From the NCBI RefSeq assembly GCF_000730605.1, contig NZ_BBIS01000015.1, positions 1 through 64,000 of the forward strand: a stretch of DNA of 64,000 nucleotides, read 5' to 3'. This document shows positions 1 to 11,198 of this stretch, piece by piece. Origin of the DNA: Pseudomonas monteilii NBRC 103158 = DSM 14164. Its GTDB lineage: Bacteria; Pseudomonadota; Gammaproteobacteria; Pseudomonadales; Pseudomonadaceae. Made by a program: the position numbers and the translations under genes. Below the pieces are notes generated by a model, which worked only from the letters and a program-made list of their open reading frames with translations, did not search any database and was not told the origin of the DNA. Position 1 is the stretch's first letter, and every line of letters begins with the position of its first letter.

Positions 1-60
1 GCGGGCGGCGCTCGATGCCACAGCCGCCATCCTGCTAAAGGCATGCACCAGAAAACACAC

Positions 61-495
61 CTAAACCCCTTGGCTACGCACCCACTCCAGCAACGACTGA
101 AGTGGAAACGCCCCGGCCTGGCGGCTGACTTCGCGGCCGTTCTTGAACAGCAGCAGGCTGGGGATCGAGCGGATGCCCAGTTGCCCGGCGAGGTTGCGGT
201 TGGCTTCGCTGTCGAGCTTGGCCAGGCGGCAACGGCCGGTCAGTTGGCGGGCGGCCTGTTCGAAGGTGGGGGCGAAGGATTTGCACGGGCCGCACCAGTC
301 GGCCCAGATGTCGACCAGCAGCGGCAGGTCGCCTTTGATCTGGCTGGAATAGCTGGCTTCGGTGAGCTCGAAGGGGGTGCTCAGCAGCACATCCTGTTTG
401 CAGCGGCCGCATTTCGGGGCGTCACCCAGGCGCTCGGCGGGCAGGCGGTTGAGGCCGTTGCAGTGGGGGCAGGGGATTACCAGTGGGTCGGACAT
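61..495 (-). CDS. trxC: Thioredoxin 2 (zinc-binding thioredoxin)
   Basis: Cytoplasmic protein disulfide reductase of the TrxC type, 144 aa. An N-terminal zinc ribbon with two Cys pairs (C9-P-H-C12 and C29-G-R-C32) precedes a thioredoxin fold with the active site W67-C68-G-P-C71. The zinc ribbon separates TrxC from ordinary TrxA. I chose the ATG at 495 because the family begins MSDPLVIPC and an AAGGAA-like ribosome site lies just ahead; the open frame runs further upstream without family-like sequence. It is the last gene of the minus-strand run nhaP2, mscK, selO, trxC, about 54 nt after selO. SelO activity is linked to redox control in the literature, so the pairing with a thioredoxin makes sense, but co-transcription is inferred from spacing only. 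Confidence 0.93.
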   Translation of the reverse strand: MSDPLVIPCPHCNGLNRLPAERLGDAPKCGRCKQDVLLSTPFELTEASYSSQIKGDLPLLVDIWADWCGPCKSFAPTFEQAARQLTGRCRLAKLDSEANRNLAGQLGIRSIPSLLLFKNGREVSRQAGAFPLQSLLEWVRSQGV

Positions 496-549
496 ATCAA
501 TTCCTTGTGTTGTTTTTGCCGGCCCTATCGCCGGCTGAGCAATCATCAA

Positions 550-2055
<1,506 letters not shown>

Positions 2056-5000
2056 TCAGGCCGGTGCAGTGCCATCCGGTTTGGGCTGCTCCATCGGAAT
2101 CAGCTGCTGTTTGCCGCCGTTGGGGTCCATCAGGAATACCTCGACCTGGCGCACCGAGATCTTGATGTTGTGCGCCTTGAACTCGCGGCTGATGTAGCGG
2201 TTGATCTCGTCCAGCGTCGGGTTGCGGTCGCCCAGGTCGCGTACGTGCATGCGCAGTTCGTGGTCCAGCGAGCTTTCGCCGAAGTTGAGGAAGTACACGA
2301 TCGGTTCAGGGTCCTTGAGCACCCGTGGGTTCTCATGCGCACCTTTGAGCAGCAGGTCACGTACCAGGTCCAGGTCGGAGCCGTAGTCGATGCCCAGTTT
2401 CAGCGTCACCCGGGTAACCGTGTCGGTCAGCGACCAGTTGATCAGCTGGCCGGTGATGAAGGTCTTGTTGGGGACAATGATGTCCTTGCGGTCGAAGTCG
2501 GTGATGGTGGTGGCGCGGATGCGGATCTTGCTGACCGTGCCGGACAGGTTGCCGATGGTGATGGTGTCGCCAATGCGCACCGGGCGCTCGAACAGGATCA
2601 TGATGCCAGAGATGAAGTTGGCGAAGATTTCCTGCATGCCGAAGCCCAGGCCCACCGACAGTGCAGCCACCAGCCATTGCAGCTTGTCCCAGCTCACCCC
2701 CAGGGTGGACAGGGTGCTGACGATACCGACGCCGACGATGGTGTACGACAACAGCGTGGTGGTGGCGTAGGCGCTGCCCTGGGCCAGGTTCAGGCGTGAC
2801 AGCACCAGCACTTCCAGCAGGCCCGGCAAGTTGCCGGCCAGGGCGAAGGTGATACCGACGATCACCAGCGCACCCAGCAGGTCGCCAAGGCTGATCGGTA
2901 CCATGCTGGCGGCGGCGCCGGTGCCGCTGGTGTATTCGTAGAGGACGAAGTTGTTGAGGTAGGCGAACACTGAAATCAGGTCTGCCCACACCCAGTACAG
3001 GCCGGCGATGAAGCCGCCGAGCAGGGCCAGGCGAATCAGGCGCAGCGATTGCTGGTTGACCTGCTCGATGTCCAGCGTCGGCTCTTCGGTGATGACTTCG
3101 CCATCCAGCCCTTCCTTGGCCGCCGCCCGCTTGCTCAGCGCCCGCTGGTAGGCCAGGCGCCGTGCCGCGACCGACAGGCCACGCACGAATGCAGCCTCGA
3201 TCACCAGCCAGAACAGCAGCAGGTACAGGGTGTAGATCAGCCGGTCGGTGAGTTTCAGTGCGGTGTAGTAGTAGCCGAAGCACACGGCGACGAACAGGGC
3301 GATGGGCAGGGCGGTGAAGGCCACGCCCACTGCCTTGCGGAACAGTGAAGTGTCGCGGTGTGCCGGGCTGCTGAGCAGCAGGCGGCTGAGCAGCCAGGCC
3401 ATCAGTGCGTAGCACGTCAGCACCACGCCGATCCCCAGCACGTCGTCGGCCAGCGCCGAGGGCTGGTGCTCGGCCACCGCCACCACACCGACCAGCGCCA
3501 GCACCACGGTGCCCAGGCGGCGCACCCAGCCGCGCAGGAACTCGACCTGCGGCTTGTGCCAGCGGAAGTGGATTTCGGCCACGCCACCGGGGGCGAGGAT
3601 GCGGTAGGCGGTGTAGAACACCAGCCAGGCCTGGGCCAGTTGCCAGAGGGCGGCGCCCAGGTTGGCGTTCTGCCCGCGGGCGTCGATCTGCAGGGCGTAG
3701 CTGCACAGCGCCAGGCCAAGGCTGACCGGCATTGCCAGCAGGATATTGATGAAGATTGCCTGGGGCGTGTGCCACTGGCTGTCACGGCGGAAGTGGCCGA
3801 TGTCCTGGTGTACCTTGCCCAGCCGTTGGTACAGGTACTTGCGCCGCCATAGCAAGGCGCCAATCACCAGCAGCAATGGCAGGAACAGCAGCGGGCGCTG
3901 GCTGAGGCCGTCGGCCAGTTCTTTCAGGCCCGAGCCCCACGGCAGGTTGGCGACCTGGTCGGCCAGGCGCTCTGGCACATAGCTCAGCCAGTCCCAGTCC
4001 AGCGGCTTGTTGCTGGGGATCCAGAACATCTGCTCGTCGAGGGTGGTGCGCAGGCTCTGCGCGGTGCCCAGCAACTGCTTCTGATTGAGCTGCAGGGTGA
4101 TCGATTCGTTCAGCAGCGCCGACAGCTCGCGGTTCAACCGCTCCAGCAGGTCGCTACGGTTGATGGCCACTTCCAGCAGGGCCTTGCGCAGTTGAGGCGT
4201 CACCTCTTCCTGCGGTTGGGCAGCCAGCAGCTTGTCGACGTAGGTGACCGGGCTGCTCATTTGCTCGCGCTGCTGGTTGACCTCGAACTGGTACAGGCGG
4301 GTGTCGGCGATCTGGTCGGCCAGGTCGCGGTCGACCTTCAGGTGCGGCAGGGTCTGCTTCTGCTTGTAGAGGATCTTGGACAGCAACAGGCTGCCCTTGA
4401 GCACGTTGATCTGCTCGTCCAGTGCCTGGTCGGCCTGGGTCAGGCTGTCCAGTTGCTGTTTGGTGCGCAGGTTCTGCTGGGTCAGTTCGTTCAGGCGGTC
4501 GGTACTTTTCAGCAGGTAGTCGGAAAGCTTGAGGTTAAGCGCGCTTTCGGTGGCCAGCAGGCTGCTGCCGCCGGCCTTCTGGGCTTCGATGGACTGCTGG
4601 GTAACCGCCTCCTGAGACTGGGCTAGGCGCTTGTCGTTGATCAGGGTCTGCAGGTCCTGGATTTCCTGCTCCAGGCGCGTAGCGCGTTCGATCAGCAGGT
4701 CGTGGCGGGCGTTGCCCAGGTCTTGCAGCAGGCTGTTGCCGGCCAGCTCCTGGCGGCGCAGCAGGGTCAGCGCATTGAGCGAGGCCAGCTCGGCATTGAG
4801 CTGGTTGCGCTGGTCGGCGTTGATGGATTTGCCGCCGTCCTTGCCGGTTTTCAGGATGTTGTTGATCTGCTGGGTACGGGCCTGGCTGTTGCTGATTTCG
4901 GCCTGGGCGCGTTCCGGGCGGGTTTGTGAATTGATGATCAGGCTGTTGGCTTCGGACAGCGCCTTTTGCAGCTCGCCCTGCTGGGTGTTGCGTTCGCTGA

Positions 5001-5364
5001 GCATTTGCTCAAGCTGCGGCACGCTCAGCGTGGCATAACGCTGGGCGACAGGCTGGGGCTTGCTTTCCTTGAGCCTGGCGAGCTCTTTCTGGCTGTCGCT
5101 GGTTTCTTTCGGGGCCCCGGCCAGCTGCTGCTTCAGCGCGGCAAGTTTCTTCTCGCTGTCTTCCTTGCTGGCGAGCTGGCTCAAGGTCTGTTCGAGCACC
5201 TGCTGCAGGGCCTTCTGGTCGGCCTCAGGCAGCTTGCGCTCAGCGATCTTGTCGAGGCTGTTCTGGATGCTGGCGGTGGTCGGCGCCTCTGCGGCAGTGG
5301 CCGCAAAGGAAAGGGACAGGCACAGCCCGAGCAGGGCTGTGCGAAGGTACACGCGCAGGGACAT
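2056..5364 (-). CDS. mscK: Large mechanosensitive channel, MscK/KefA type
   Basis: Inner-membrane mechanosensitive channel of the MscS superfamily, about 1102 aa. Residues 1-24 form a signal peptide ending SFAATAAEA. Residues 25 to about 480 are Gln/Leu/Glu-rich and predicted helical coiled coil (periplasmic). A hydrophobic multi-span section follows (about 490-860), then the conserved MscS pore helix and beta domain (LQWLVAALSVGLGFGMQEIF, NFISGIMILFERPVRIGD, NWSLTD) and a cytoplasmic C-terminus. In this class the channel opens on membrane tension during hypo-osmotic shock and releases solutes. The ATG at 5364 is taken because the signal peptide begins there; the in-frame upstream extension is not hydrophobic and runs back over the end of nhaP2. 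MscK and other long MscS paralogues cannot be separated with certainty by eye. Confidence 0.88.
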   Translation of the reverse strand: MSLRVYLRTALLGLCLSLSFAATAAEAPTTASIQNSLDKIAERKLPEADQKALQQVLEQTLSQLASKEDSEKKLAALKQQLAGAPKETSDSQKELARLKESKPQPVAQRYATLSVPQLEQMLSERNTQQGELQKALSEANSLIINSQTRPERAQAEISNSQARTQQINNILKTGKDGGKSINADQRNQLNAELASLNALTLLRRQELAGNSLLQDLGNARHDLLIERATRLEQEIQDLQTLINDKRLAQSQEAVTQQSIEAQKAGGSSLLATESALNLKLSDYLLKSTDRLNELTQQNLRTKQQLDSLTQADQALDEQINVLKGSLLLSKILYKQKQTLPHLKVDRDLADQIADTRLYQFEVNQQREQMSSPVTYVDKLLAAQPQEEVTPQLRKALLEVAINRSDLLERLNRELSALLNESITLQLNQKQLLGTAQSLRTTLDEQMFWIPSNKPLDWDWLSYVPERLADQVANLPWGSGLKELADGLSQRPLLFLPLLLVIGALLWRRKYLYQRLGKVHQDIGHFRRDSQWHTPQAIFINILLAMPVSLGLALCSYALQIDARGQNANLGAALWQLAQAWLVFYTAYRILAPGGVAEIHFRWHKPQVEFLRGWVRRLGTVVLALVGVVAVAEHQPSALADDVLGIGVVLTCYALMAWLLSRLLLSSPAHRDTSLFRKAVGVAFTALPIALFVAVCFGYYYTALKLTDRLIYTLYLLLFWLVIEAAFVRGLSVAARRLAYQRALSKRAAAKEGLDGEVITEEPTLDIEQVNQQSLRLIRLALLGGFIAGLYWVWADLISVFAYLNNFVLYEYTSGTGAAASMVPISLGDLLGALVIVGITFALAGNLPGLLEVLVLSRLNLAQGSAYATTTLLSYTIVGVGIVSTLSTLGVSWDKLQWLVAALSVGLGFGMQEIFANFISGIMILFERPVRIGDTITIGNLSGTVSKIRIRATTITDFDRKDIIVPNKTFITGQLINWSLTDTVTRVTLKLGIDYGSDLDLVRDLLLKGAHENPRVLKDPEPIVYFLNFGESSLDHELRMHVRDLGDRNPTLDEINRYISREFKAHNIKISVRQVEVFLMDPNGGKQQLIPMEQPKPDGTAPA

Positions 5365-5399
5365 AGGCAGACTACTTGTGGATCCGGCAGAAACGAAGT

Positions 5400-7142
5400 T
5401 TAGAGGAACAATCCTGGTCCGGGTCGCGTTCCTTCGGGGAATCTGACGCCCACTTTCTGGATCTTGTTCCCGTCCATGGTCGCCACGGTCCAGATCGTGC
5501 CATGCCATTCGACCTGGTCACCTACTACTGGAGCGCCTCCGACCTTTTGTCGGATGAACTGCGCCAACGGCATTTTCGCGTCCAGGCCATCGAGTTTCAG
5601 GCCGTACAACGCTGCCACTGCGCCCAGTTCGGCATCGCCTTCGAGCACGAAATCGCCGAAGAAACGCAGGTCCAGGCCACGCTGTGGCGCCTGGCTGAAC
5701 AGTTTGCCCAGGGCCGGCAGGTTGTGCTCGTGGCCGATCACGCAGAGCATGTCGCCTACTTCCAGCACGGTACTGCCCGACGGGTGCAGCAGTTGCTCGT
5801 TACGGAACAGGGCGGCGATCCGCGTGCCTTCGGGCATTTTCAGCTCGCGCAGGGCCGCGCCGATGCACCATTTTTCGGCACCCAGGCGGTACACGAACAG
5901 CTCCCACTCGCTGGTGATGTGCACTTCCAGGGCAGAGCGGGAAATCGGTGCCGGGTCTGGCGGTACGGTCACTTTCAGCAGCTTGGCCATCCACGGCAGG
6001 CTGGTGCCTTGCACCAGCAGCGACACCAGCACGATGAAGAACGCCAGGTTGAAGAACAGCTGGGCGTCCGGCAGGCCGGCCATCAGCGGGAACACCGCCA
6101 GAATGATCGGTACCGCGCCGCGCAGGCCGACCCAGGAAATGAAGCCTTTCTCGCGGCCATGGAAGGCCTTGAAGGGCAGCAAGGCAGCGACCACCGACAG
6201 CGGCCGCGCCACCAGGATCATCCACAGCGCCAGGCCCAGCGCCGGCAGGGCGATGGGCAGCAGGTCGTGCGGGGTGACCAGCAGCCCCAGCACCAGGAAC
6301 ATGCCGATCTGGGCCAGCCAGGCCATGCCGTCGAGCATGTGCAGGATGCCGTGGCGGCTGCGGATCGGCTTGTTGCCCAGCACCAGGCCGCACAGGTACA
6401 CGGCGAGGAAGCCACTGCCGTGCAGGGCGTTGGTCAGCGAGAACACCACCAGGCCACCGGCCACCACCAGGATGGGGTACAGGCCGCCGGCCAGGTTGAT
6501 GCGGTTGACCAGTTGCAGCATCAGCCAGCCACCGCCCAGCCCCAACAGGCCGCCAATGCCGAATTCGCGCAGTAGATGGCCCAGCAGGCTCCAGTGCAGG
6601 CCAGTCTGGCCGCTGGCGATCATGTCGATCAGGGTGACAGTGAGGAACACCGCCATCGGGTCGTTGCTGCCCGACTCGATTTCCAGCGTAGCGGTAACCC
6701 GCTCGTTCAGGCCTTTGCCGCCCAGCAGCGAGAACACCGCCGCAGCGTCGGTAGAGCCGACGATGGCGCCGATCAGCAGGCCCTGGATCAGGCTGAGGTT
6801 GAACAGCCAGGCGGCGACCAAGCCGGTGAGGGCGGTGGTGATCATTACCCCGACCGTGGCTAGCGACAGCGCCGGCCACAGTGCCACGCGAAAGCTTGCC
6901 ACCCGTGTGCGCAGGCCACCGTCGAGCAGGATCACGGCCAGTGCCAGGTTGCCCACCAGGTAGGCGGTGGGGTAGTTGTTGAAGATGATGCCGCCACCAT
7001 CCACACCGGCGACCATGCCGACGGCGAGGATGATGACCAGGATAGGGATGCCCAGGCGCGACGACAGCGAGCTGACCAGGATACTTGCACCCACCAGCAA
7101 TGCGCCGATCAGGAACAGGCTATTGATGGTGCTTGCATCCAA
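5400..7142 (-). CDS. nhaP2: K+/H+ antiporter, NhaP2/CvrA type
   Basis: CPA1-family cation/proton antiporter, 580 aa, inner membrane. About 12-13 hydrophobic spans fill residues 5-390, with acidic motifs in the core ([24 protein letters not shown]). They are followed by a cytosolic TrkA-C-like ligand domain (about 400-485) and a CorC/HlyC-like C-terminal domain (about 490-570), the architecture of NhaP2/CvrA. Members extrude K+ (and Na+) in exchange for protons and help pH and osmotic balance. The start is a TTG at 7140-7142 with GGAG about nine bases upstream; no in-frame ATG fits the first transmembrane span. It heads the minus-strand run into the mscK-like gene (35 nt gap), giving a plausible ion and turgor operon. 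Confidence 0.92.
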   Translation of the reverse strand: MDASTINSLFLIGALLVGASILVSSLSSRLGIPILVIILAVGMVAGVDGGGIIFNNYPTAYLVGNLALAVILLDGGLRTRVASFRVALWPALSLATVGVMITTALTGLVAAWLFNLSLIQGLLIGAIVGSTDAAAVFSLLGGKGLNERVTATLEIESGSNDPMAVFLTVTLIDMIASGQTGLHWSLLGHLLREFGIGGLLGLGGGWLMLQLVNRINLAGGLYPILVVAGGLVVFSLTNALHGSGFLAVYLCGLVLGNKPIRSRHGILHMLDGMAWLAQIGMFLVLGLLVTPHDLLPIALPALGLALWMILVARPLSVVAALLPFKAFHGREKGFISWVGLRGAVPIILAVFPLMAGLPDAQLFFNLAFFIVLVSLLVQGTSLPWMAKLLKVTVPPDPAPISRSALEVHITSEWELFVYRLGAEKWCIGAALRELKMPEGTRIAALFRNEQLLHPSGSTVLEVGDMLCVIGHEHNLPALGKLFSQAPQRGLDLRFFGDFVLEGDAELGAVAALYGLKLDGLDAKMPLAQFIRQKVGGAPVVGDQVEWHGTIWTVATMDGNKIQKVGVRFPEGTRPGPGLFL

Positions 7143-7321
7143 AGGCAGGTACTCCGAAACAGCGGGGGAAGGGACGTGGTAGCGGATTTTTCAGCAAAAG
7201 CTAGCAGGTCGCGTGCCAATCGATTCTAACCTGAGGCTGATGCGGGCTGTAAAGCGATACCGCACTGTAGTTACGGCTTGCGGATGTAGTGGTGCCCCCC
7301 ACAGTCAGGCAGCCGAGTAAC

Positions 7322-9358
7322 ATGAACGATAAACAACGCCTCCCTCTTGCCCAGGTGGCCCAGCGCCTGCTCGGGCAATTTCCAGATCTGCACGGCATGG
7401 CGCGCGAGGCGGCGGGCCATGTGCTGCGCCACCAGCTGGGATACTGGCTGGACCCGGACACGCTCTACTGGCATGAATTCAAGTCAACGGCCAACAGCTC
7501 CCGCAGCTACACCGGCTGGCGCCACCGTGGGCCGCCGCGGCGGTCGCTGAGCCTGACCGAGCTGGTTATCCAACGCTTCAGCCCTCAGCAGCAGACTGCT
7601 GCCGATGAGTTGAGTGTCTACGGCGGTTTCTACCGGGTGGATGCCAGCCATAGCGATTATGACGAGCGTAACGAAGTGCGGCTCGACCCGCAGGCGATGC
7701 TGAAGGCGTTCTGGCAAATGGATTTTGCGGGGCGCTACAGCGAGGCACTGAGCCGTTTTCGCGAGCAGCGTGGCGAAGATTACTGCGTACTGGCCCGCGC
7801 TCGCTTTCTTGCCGCTGTCGGTCAATCCGTGCTGAGCGAACCTGAGCGGCGTGAACTGCTGGCGGCAACACTCCGTGTGACGAAGCTGCCGAGTAGCCTG
7901 AAAGCCTTGCGCGAGGATTACCCTGCAAATGCCCGGGGTGGCTGGTGTGCGCTGTCCGGCCATGCCCCTGATGCCAAGCCACTGTTCCTGTACACGCTCA
8001 AGACCGGTAGAGCGTGCGCTTTTCTACCCGCTGCGCAGGATGTGCTGCTGGTATTTGGCGGCCGCCAGGCGTTACAGGCTTGGATTGCAGCGCATGCTTT
8101 TTCGAATGACACGCAGCGGCAAGCTGTTGTGGGTGACCTGTTCATTCGTGTTCGTGAGATGTTCATGGATGCGCTGGTCCATGAGGCCCACGAACGGCTG
8201 ACCACCAATGCACAGCTGCGCAAGGCCGAATGGCTGGCTGGGTTGCAGGCTGCAAGCATGTTGATTGCGCCGATGGCGCCACTGGGTTGGCCAGTGATCC
8301 TGACGTCGCTCGGGCTTGGCACTGCGAGCCTGGCCCTGCACCTGGACCGTGCGCTCAATGGCAAGGCGGCCTGGCGCACGGCTGCCTGGTGGGCGGTGGT
8401 TGTGGATGTGCTGTTCATTCTGCTCGATGCGGCAATGCTGCGTGCCAGTGAGCTGTTCACCGATGCCCGCCTGCCGCCACGCGTGGCAGGCCAGGCGCAA
8501 ACCGTCGTTGCCAAGGTGGACTGGGCGCGCTACATGGCACCGGCTGCAGACGAGTTGCTGGCCATGTCGGATCAGGCCTTGGCTCGCCAGGCCGCTTTGC
8601 TTGGAGCGGTGCCTTGGGCCGATCTCGACAGCGTAGGTGCCGGCGGTGCTTATCTCGATGCTTTCAGTGAGCCCTACCCGGTTTACCGCGATGAGCATGG
8701 CTTTGGCTCGGCCGCCATTGCCGAATACACCAGCTCGCCGGAGCGCTACAACAACTTGTGGCAAGGTTTGCCTTTGGAAGGCTCGCGTGCAGAGAGCATC
8801 CAGCGCAGCCACGACCTTGCACATGCGCTTGGGCAATTAGGCTTGAACAATCAAGTGCGGCTGTACCGTGCGGCGTCCGGCCTGCGTGGTTCTGGCATAC
8901 CGACGACAGGCGAGGGTGCCCTTGCAGTGGGCGACGTGTTGGTGACCAGCGATTTCACGTCGTTCACAGAAAACCCTTATGCCCTGTGGGAGGTGTTCAA
9001 CGACCCGCAGACCCAGGCGAGCGGCAAGGGGGCTTTTGGCGACAATGCGTTGGTGTATGTGCTGGAGCCGGGTGAGAACGTGCAGGCAATGCCGATCGGG
9101 CCGTTCTCAAGGCGTCCGGACGAGGCAGAGTCGCTGATGATGCCGGGGCGTTATTTGCAGGTTGAAAAGCTGACGCCGGTGAAGGGAGGCAATCATCGCT
9201 TCATGGAAGTGTGCCTGAAGGCACTGGCGCGGGCGCCGGAGGGGGCGAGGGTGCGTGAGATGCGCACGGGGGCCTTGTTCGACCGTCAGGTGATGGCTGA
9301 ACGATTGGGTGTGGAGGATGACGGGTTGATGCGTACGTTTTTTGCGGTACCGACGTGA
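7322..9358 (+). CDS. Putative secreted toxin: DUF6543-like N-terminus and C-terminal ADP-ribosyltransferase
   Basis: Solitary 678-aa protein. Residues about 80-270 resemble the DUF6543/dermonecrotic-toxin N-terminal module (ELVIQRFSP, NEVRLDPQAMLKAF, MDFAGRYSEALSRF, VLSEPERREL). Residues about 306-372 hold two hydrophobic segments (LIAPMAPLGWPVILTSLG and VVVDVLFILLDAAML) that could enter a membrane. The C-terminal 170 residues show the three elements of the R-S-E class of mono-ADP-ribosyltransferases in order: Arg516 in LYRAASG, the S-T-S-like DFTSFTENPY (546-549), and the E601-A-E603 pair followed by SLMMPGRYLQV, as in exoenzyme/VIP2-type ARTs. An ExE pair usually means arginine specificity. 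There is no signal peptide and no adjacent immunity or secretion gene. The start is ATG 7322; an in-frame GTG lies 33 nt upstream. ART assignment is from motifs only. Confidence 0.72.
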   Translation: MNDKQRLPLAQVAQRLLGQFPDLHGMAREAAGHVLRHQLGYWLDPDTLYWHEFKSTANSSRSYTGWRHRGPPRRSLSLTELVIQRFSPQQQTAADELSVYGGFYRVDASHSDYDERNEVRLDPQAMLKAFWQMDFAGRYSEALSRFREQRGEDYCVLARARFLAAVGQSVLSEPERRELLAATLRVTKLPSSLKALREDYPANARGGWCALSGHAPDAKPLFLYTLKTGRACAFLPAAQDVLLVFGGRQALQAWIAAHAFSNDTQRQAVVGDLFIRVREMFMDALVHEAHERLTTNAQLRKAEWLAGLQAASMLIAPMAPLGWPVILTSLGLGTASLALHLDRALNGKAAWRTAAWWAVVVDVLFILLDAAMLRASELFTDARLPPRVAGQAQTVVAKVDWARYMAPAADELLAMSDQALARQAALLGAVPWADLDSVGAGGAYLDAFSEPYPVYRDEHGFGSAAIAEYTSSPERYNNLWQGLPLEGSRAESIQRSHDLAHALGQLGLNNQVRLYRAASGLRGSGIPTTGEGALAVGDVLVTSDFTSFTENPYALWEVFNDPQTQASGKGAFGDNALVYVLEPGENVQAMPIGPFSRRPDEAESLMMPGRYLQVEKLTPVKGGNHRFMEVCLKALARAPEGARVREMRTGALFDRQVMAERLGVEDDGLMRTFFAVPT

Positions 9359-9390
9359 CACATCTTTGATGTCAGCCAATCAAGTGATTT

Positions 9391-9409
9391 GGGGCTGCAA
9401 AGCAGCCCC
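9391..9409. terminator. Hairpin GGGGCTGC-AAA-GCAGCCCC between convergent genes
   Basis: Perfect 8-bp stem with a 3-nt loop, 32 nt after the toxin-gene stop and 13 nt after the betA stop on the other strand. There is no long T tract. It is one of at least six near-identical hairpins in the window that follow stop codons. Confidence 0.6.
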
Positions 9410-9422
9410 ATTAGTACTGCTG

Positions 9423-11120
9423 TCAGCCTTGCTTCACTTCACGCATCGGCTTGCCCTTCACCGGTGCATCGCCCGCCACGTAGTACTTGGCGGTGCTGCG
9501 CGGCAGCGGCTTGCGTCCACGGATCTTGTCCGAGATTTTCTCGGCGATCATGATCGTGGTGGCGTTGAGGTTGCCGGTGATGATCAGCGGCATGATCGAC
9601 GCATCGACCACACGCAGGCCCTTCATGCCGTGCACACGGCCTTCGCCGTCGACCACTGCCATGTCATCGGTGCCCATCTTGCACGAGCAGGACGGGTGGA
9701 AGGCAGTTTCGGCGTGCTCGCGGATGAACTTGTCCAGTTCTTCGTCGGTTTGCACGTGGGCGCCCGGGCTGATTTCGCGGCCACGGTACGGGTCCAACGC
9801 CGGCTGGGCCATGATTTCACGGGTCAGGCGGATGCCGTCACGGAATTCCTGCCAGTCCTGCTCGGTGGACATGTAATTGAACAGGATGCTCGGGTGTTGG
9901 CGCGGGTCCTTCGATTTGACCTGGATGCGGCCGCGGGCAGGGGAGCGCATGGAACCCATGTGCGCCTGGAAACCGTGTTCCTTCACGCCATTGGAGCCGT
10001 TGTAGTTAATGGCCACTGGCAGGAAGTGGTACTGAATGTTCGGCCATTTGAATTCAGGGCGGGTACGGATGAAACCGCCAGCCTCGAACTGGTTGCTGGC
10101 GCCGATGCCGGTGCCGTTGAACATCCACTCGGCACCGATGGCCGGCTGGTTCCACCACAGCAGCGAGGGGTACAGCGACACCGGCTGGGTGCAGGCGTAC
10201 TGCAGGTATAGCTCCAGGTGGTCCTGCAGGTTTTCGCCAACGCCCGGCAGGTCGTGCACCACCGGGATGTCGAGGCTTTCCAGCAGGGCACGCGGGCCGA
10301 CGCCGGAACGTTGCAGCAGTTGCGGCGAAGCGATGGCGCCGGAGCTGACGATCACTTCCTTGCGCGCACGGGCTTCAACGCGCTCTTCGCTGTCGCCGAC
10401 CAGGTAGGTCACGCCAACGGCGCGCTTGCCGTCGAACAGCACGCGGTCACTCAGGGCGTGGGTGACGATGGTCAGGTTCGGGCGCTTCTTGGCCTGGTCC
10501 AGGTAGCCACGGGCGGTGCTGGAACGGCGGCCGTTCTTGGTCACGGTACGGTCCATGGGACCGAAGCCTTCCTGCTGGTAGCCGTTGAGGTCTTCGGTGC
10601 GCGGGTAACCGGCCTGCACGCCGGCTTCGATCATGGCGTGGAACAGGGGGTTGTTGCCCGCTTTTGGCGTGGTCACGCTGACCGGGCCTTCGCCGCCGTG
10701 ATAGTCGTTCGGGCCGATGTCGCGGGTTTCGGCTTTACGGAAGTACGGCAGGCAGTCCAGGTAGGTCCAGTCTTCCAGACCTGGCAGTTCTGCCCAGCCG
10801 TCGAAGTCCATGGCGTTACCGCGGATGTAGCACATGCCGTTGATCAGCGACGAGCCGCCCAGGCCCTTGCCGCGGCCACATTCCATGCGGCGGCCGTCCA
10901 TGTACGGCTCCGGGTCGGTCTCGTAGGCCCAGTTGTAGCGGCGGCCCTGCAGCGGGAAAGCCAGTGCGGCTGGCATCTGGGTGCGGAAGTCGAAGCGGTA
11001 GTCGGGGCCACCGGCTTCCAGCAGCAGTACGGTAACGCCGGCGTCTTCGGTCAGGCGGGTCGCCAGGGTGTTACCGGCGGAGCCTGCGCCGACGATGATG
11101 TAATCGAATTCTTGGGACAT
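9423..11120 (-). CDS. betA: Choline dehydrogenase (FAD, GMC oxidoreductase)
   Basis: Oxidises choline to betaine aldehyde, and can carry on to glycine betaine, with FAD and the respiratory chain. 565 aa. The Rossmann dinucleotide motif [11 protein letters not shown] is near residue 10, GMC signature 1 ([15 protein letters not shown]) near residue 85, a second GMC signature ([17 protein letters not shown]) near 265, and the catalytic HPSCSCKMG and GNLNATTIM segments near the C-terminus. The ATG at 11120 has GAGGGT ahead. It is the third gene of betI-betB-betA, 78 nt after betB, making osmoprotectant and carbon/nitrogen from choline imported by BetT (13844-15847). Expression is expected to be held by BetI and lifted by choline. 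Confidence 0.97.
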   Translation of the reverse strand: MSQEFDYIIVGAGSAGNTLATRLTEDAGVTVLLLEAGGPDYRFDFRTQMPAALAFPLQGRRYNWAYETDPEPYMDGRRMECGRGKGLGGSSLINGMCYIRGNAMDFDGWAELPGLEDWTYLDCLPYFRKAETRDIGPNDYHGGEGPVSVTTPKAGNNPLFHAMIEAGVQAGYPRTEDLNGYQQEGFGPMDRTVTKNGRRSSTARGYLDQAKKRPNLTIVTHALSDRVLFDGKRAVGVTYLVGDSEERVEARARKEVIVSSGAIASPQLLQRSGVGPRALLESLDIPVVHDLPGVGENLQDHLELYLQYACTQPVSLYPSLLWWNQPAIGAEWMFNGTGIGASNQFEAGGFIRTRPEFKWPNIQYHFLPVAINYNGSNGVKEHGFQAHMGSMRSPARGRIQVKSKDPRQHPSILFNYMSTEQDWQEFRDGIRLTREIMAQPALDPYRGREISPGAHVQTDEELDKFIREHAETAFHPSCSCKMGTDDMAVVDGEGRVHGMKGLRVVDASIMPLIITGNLNATTIMIAEKISDKIRGRKPLPRSTAKYYVAGDAPVKGKPMREVKQG

Positions 11121-11198
11121 GAAAGTACCCTCGTGTTGGCGGTGATCAGGGAGCGGGAACGCCCGTGCGCAGCGGCACGGGCGTGGCTGGACTGGGCC

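Noticed and set aside
1..60. End of another gene at the left edge
   Set aside because: Too short to support any call; nothing recognisable.
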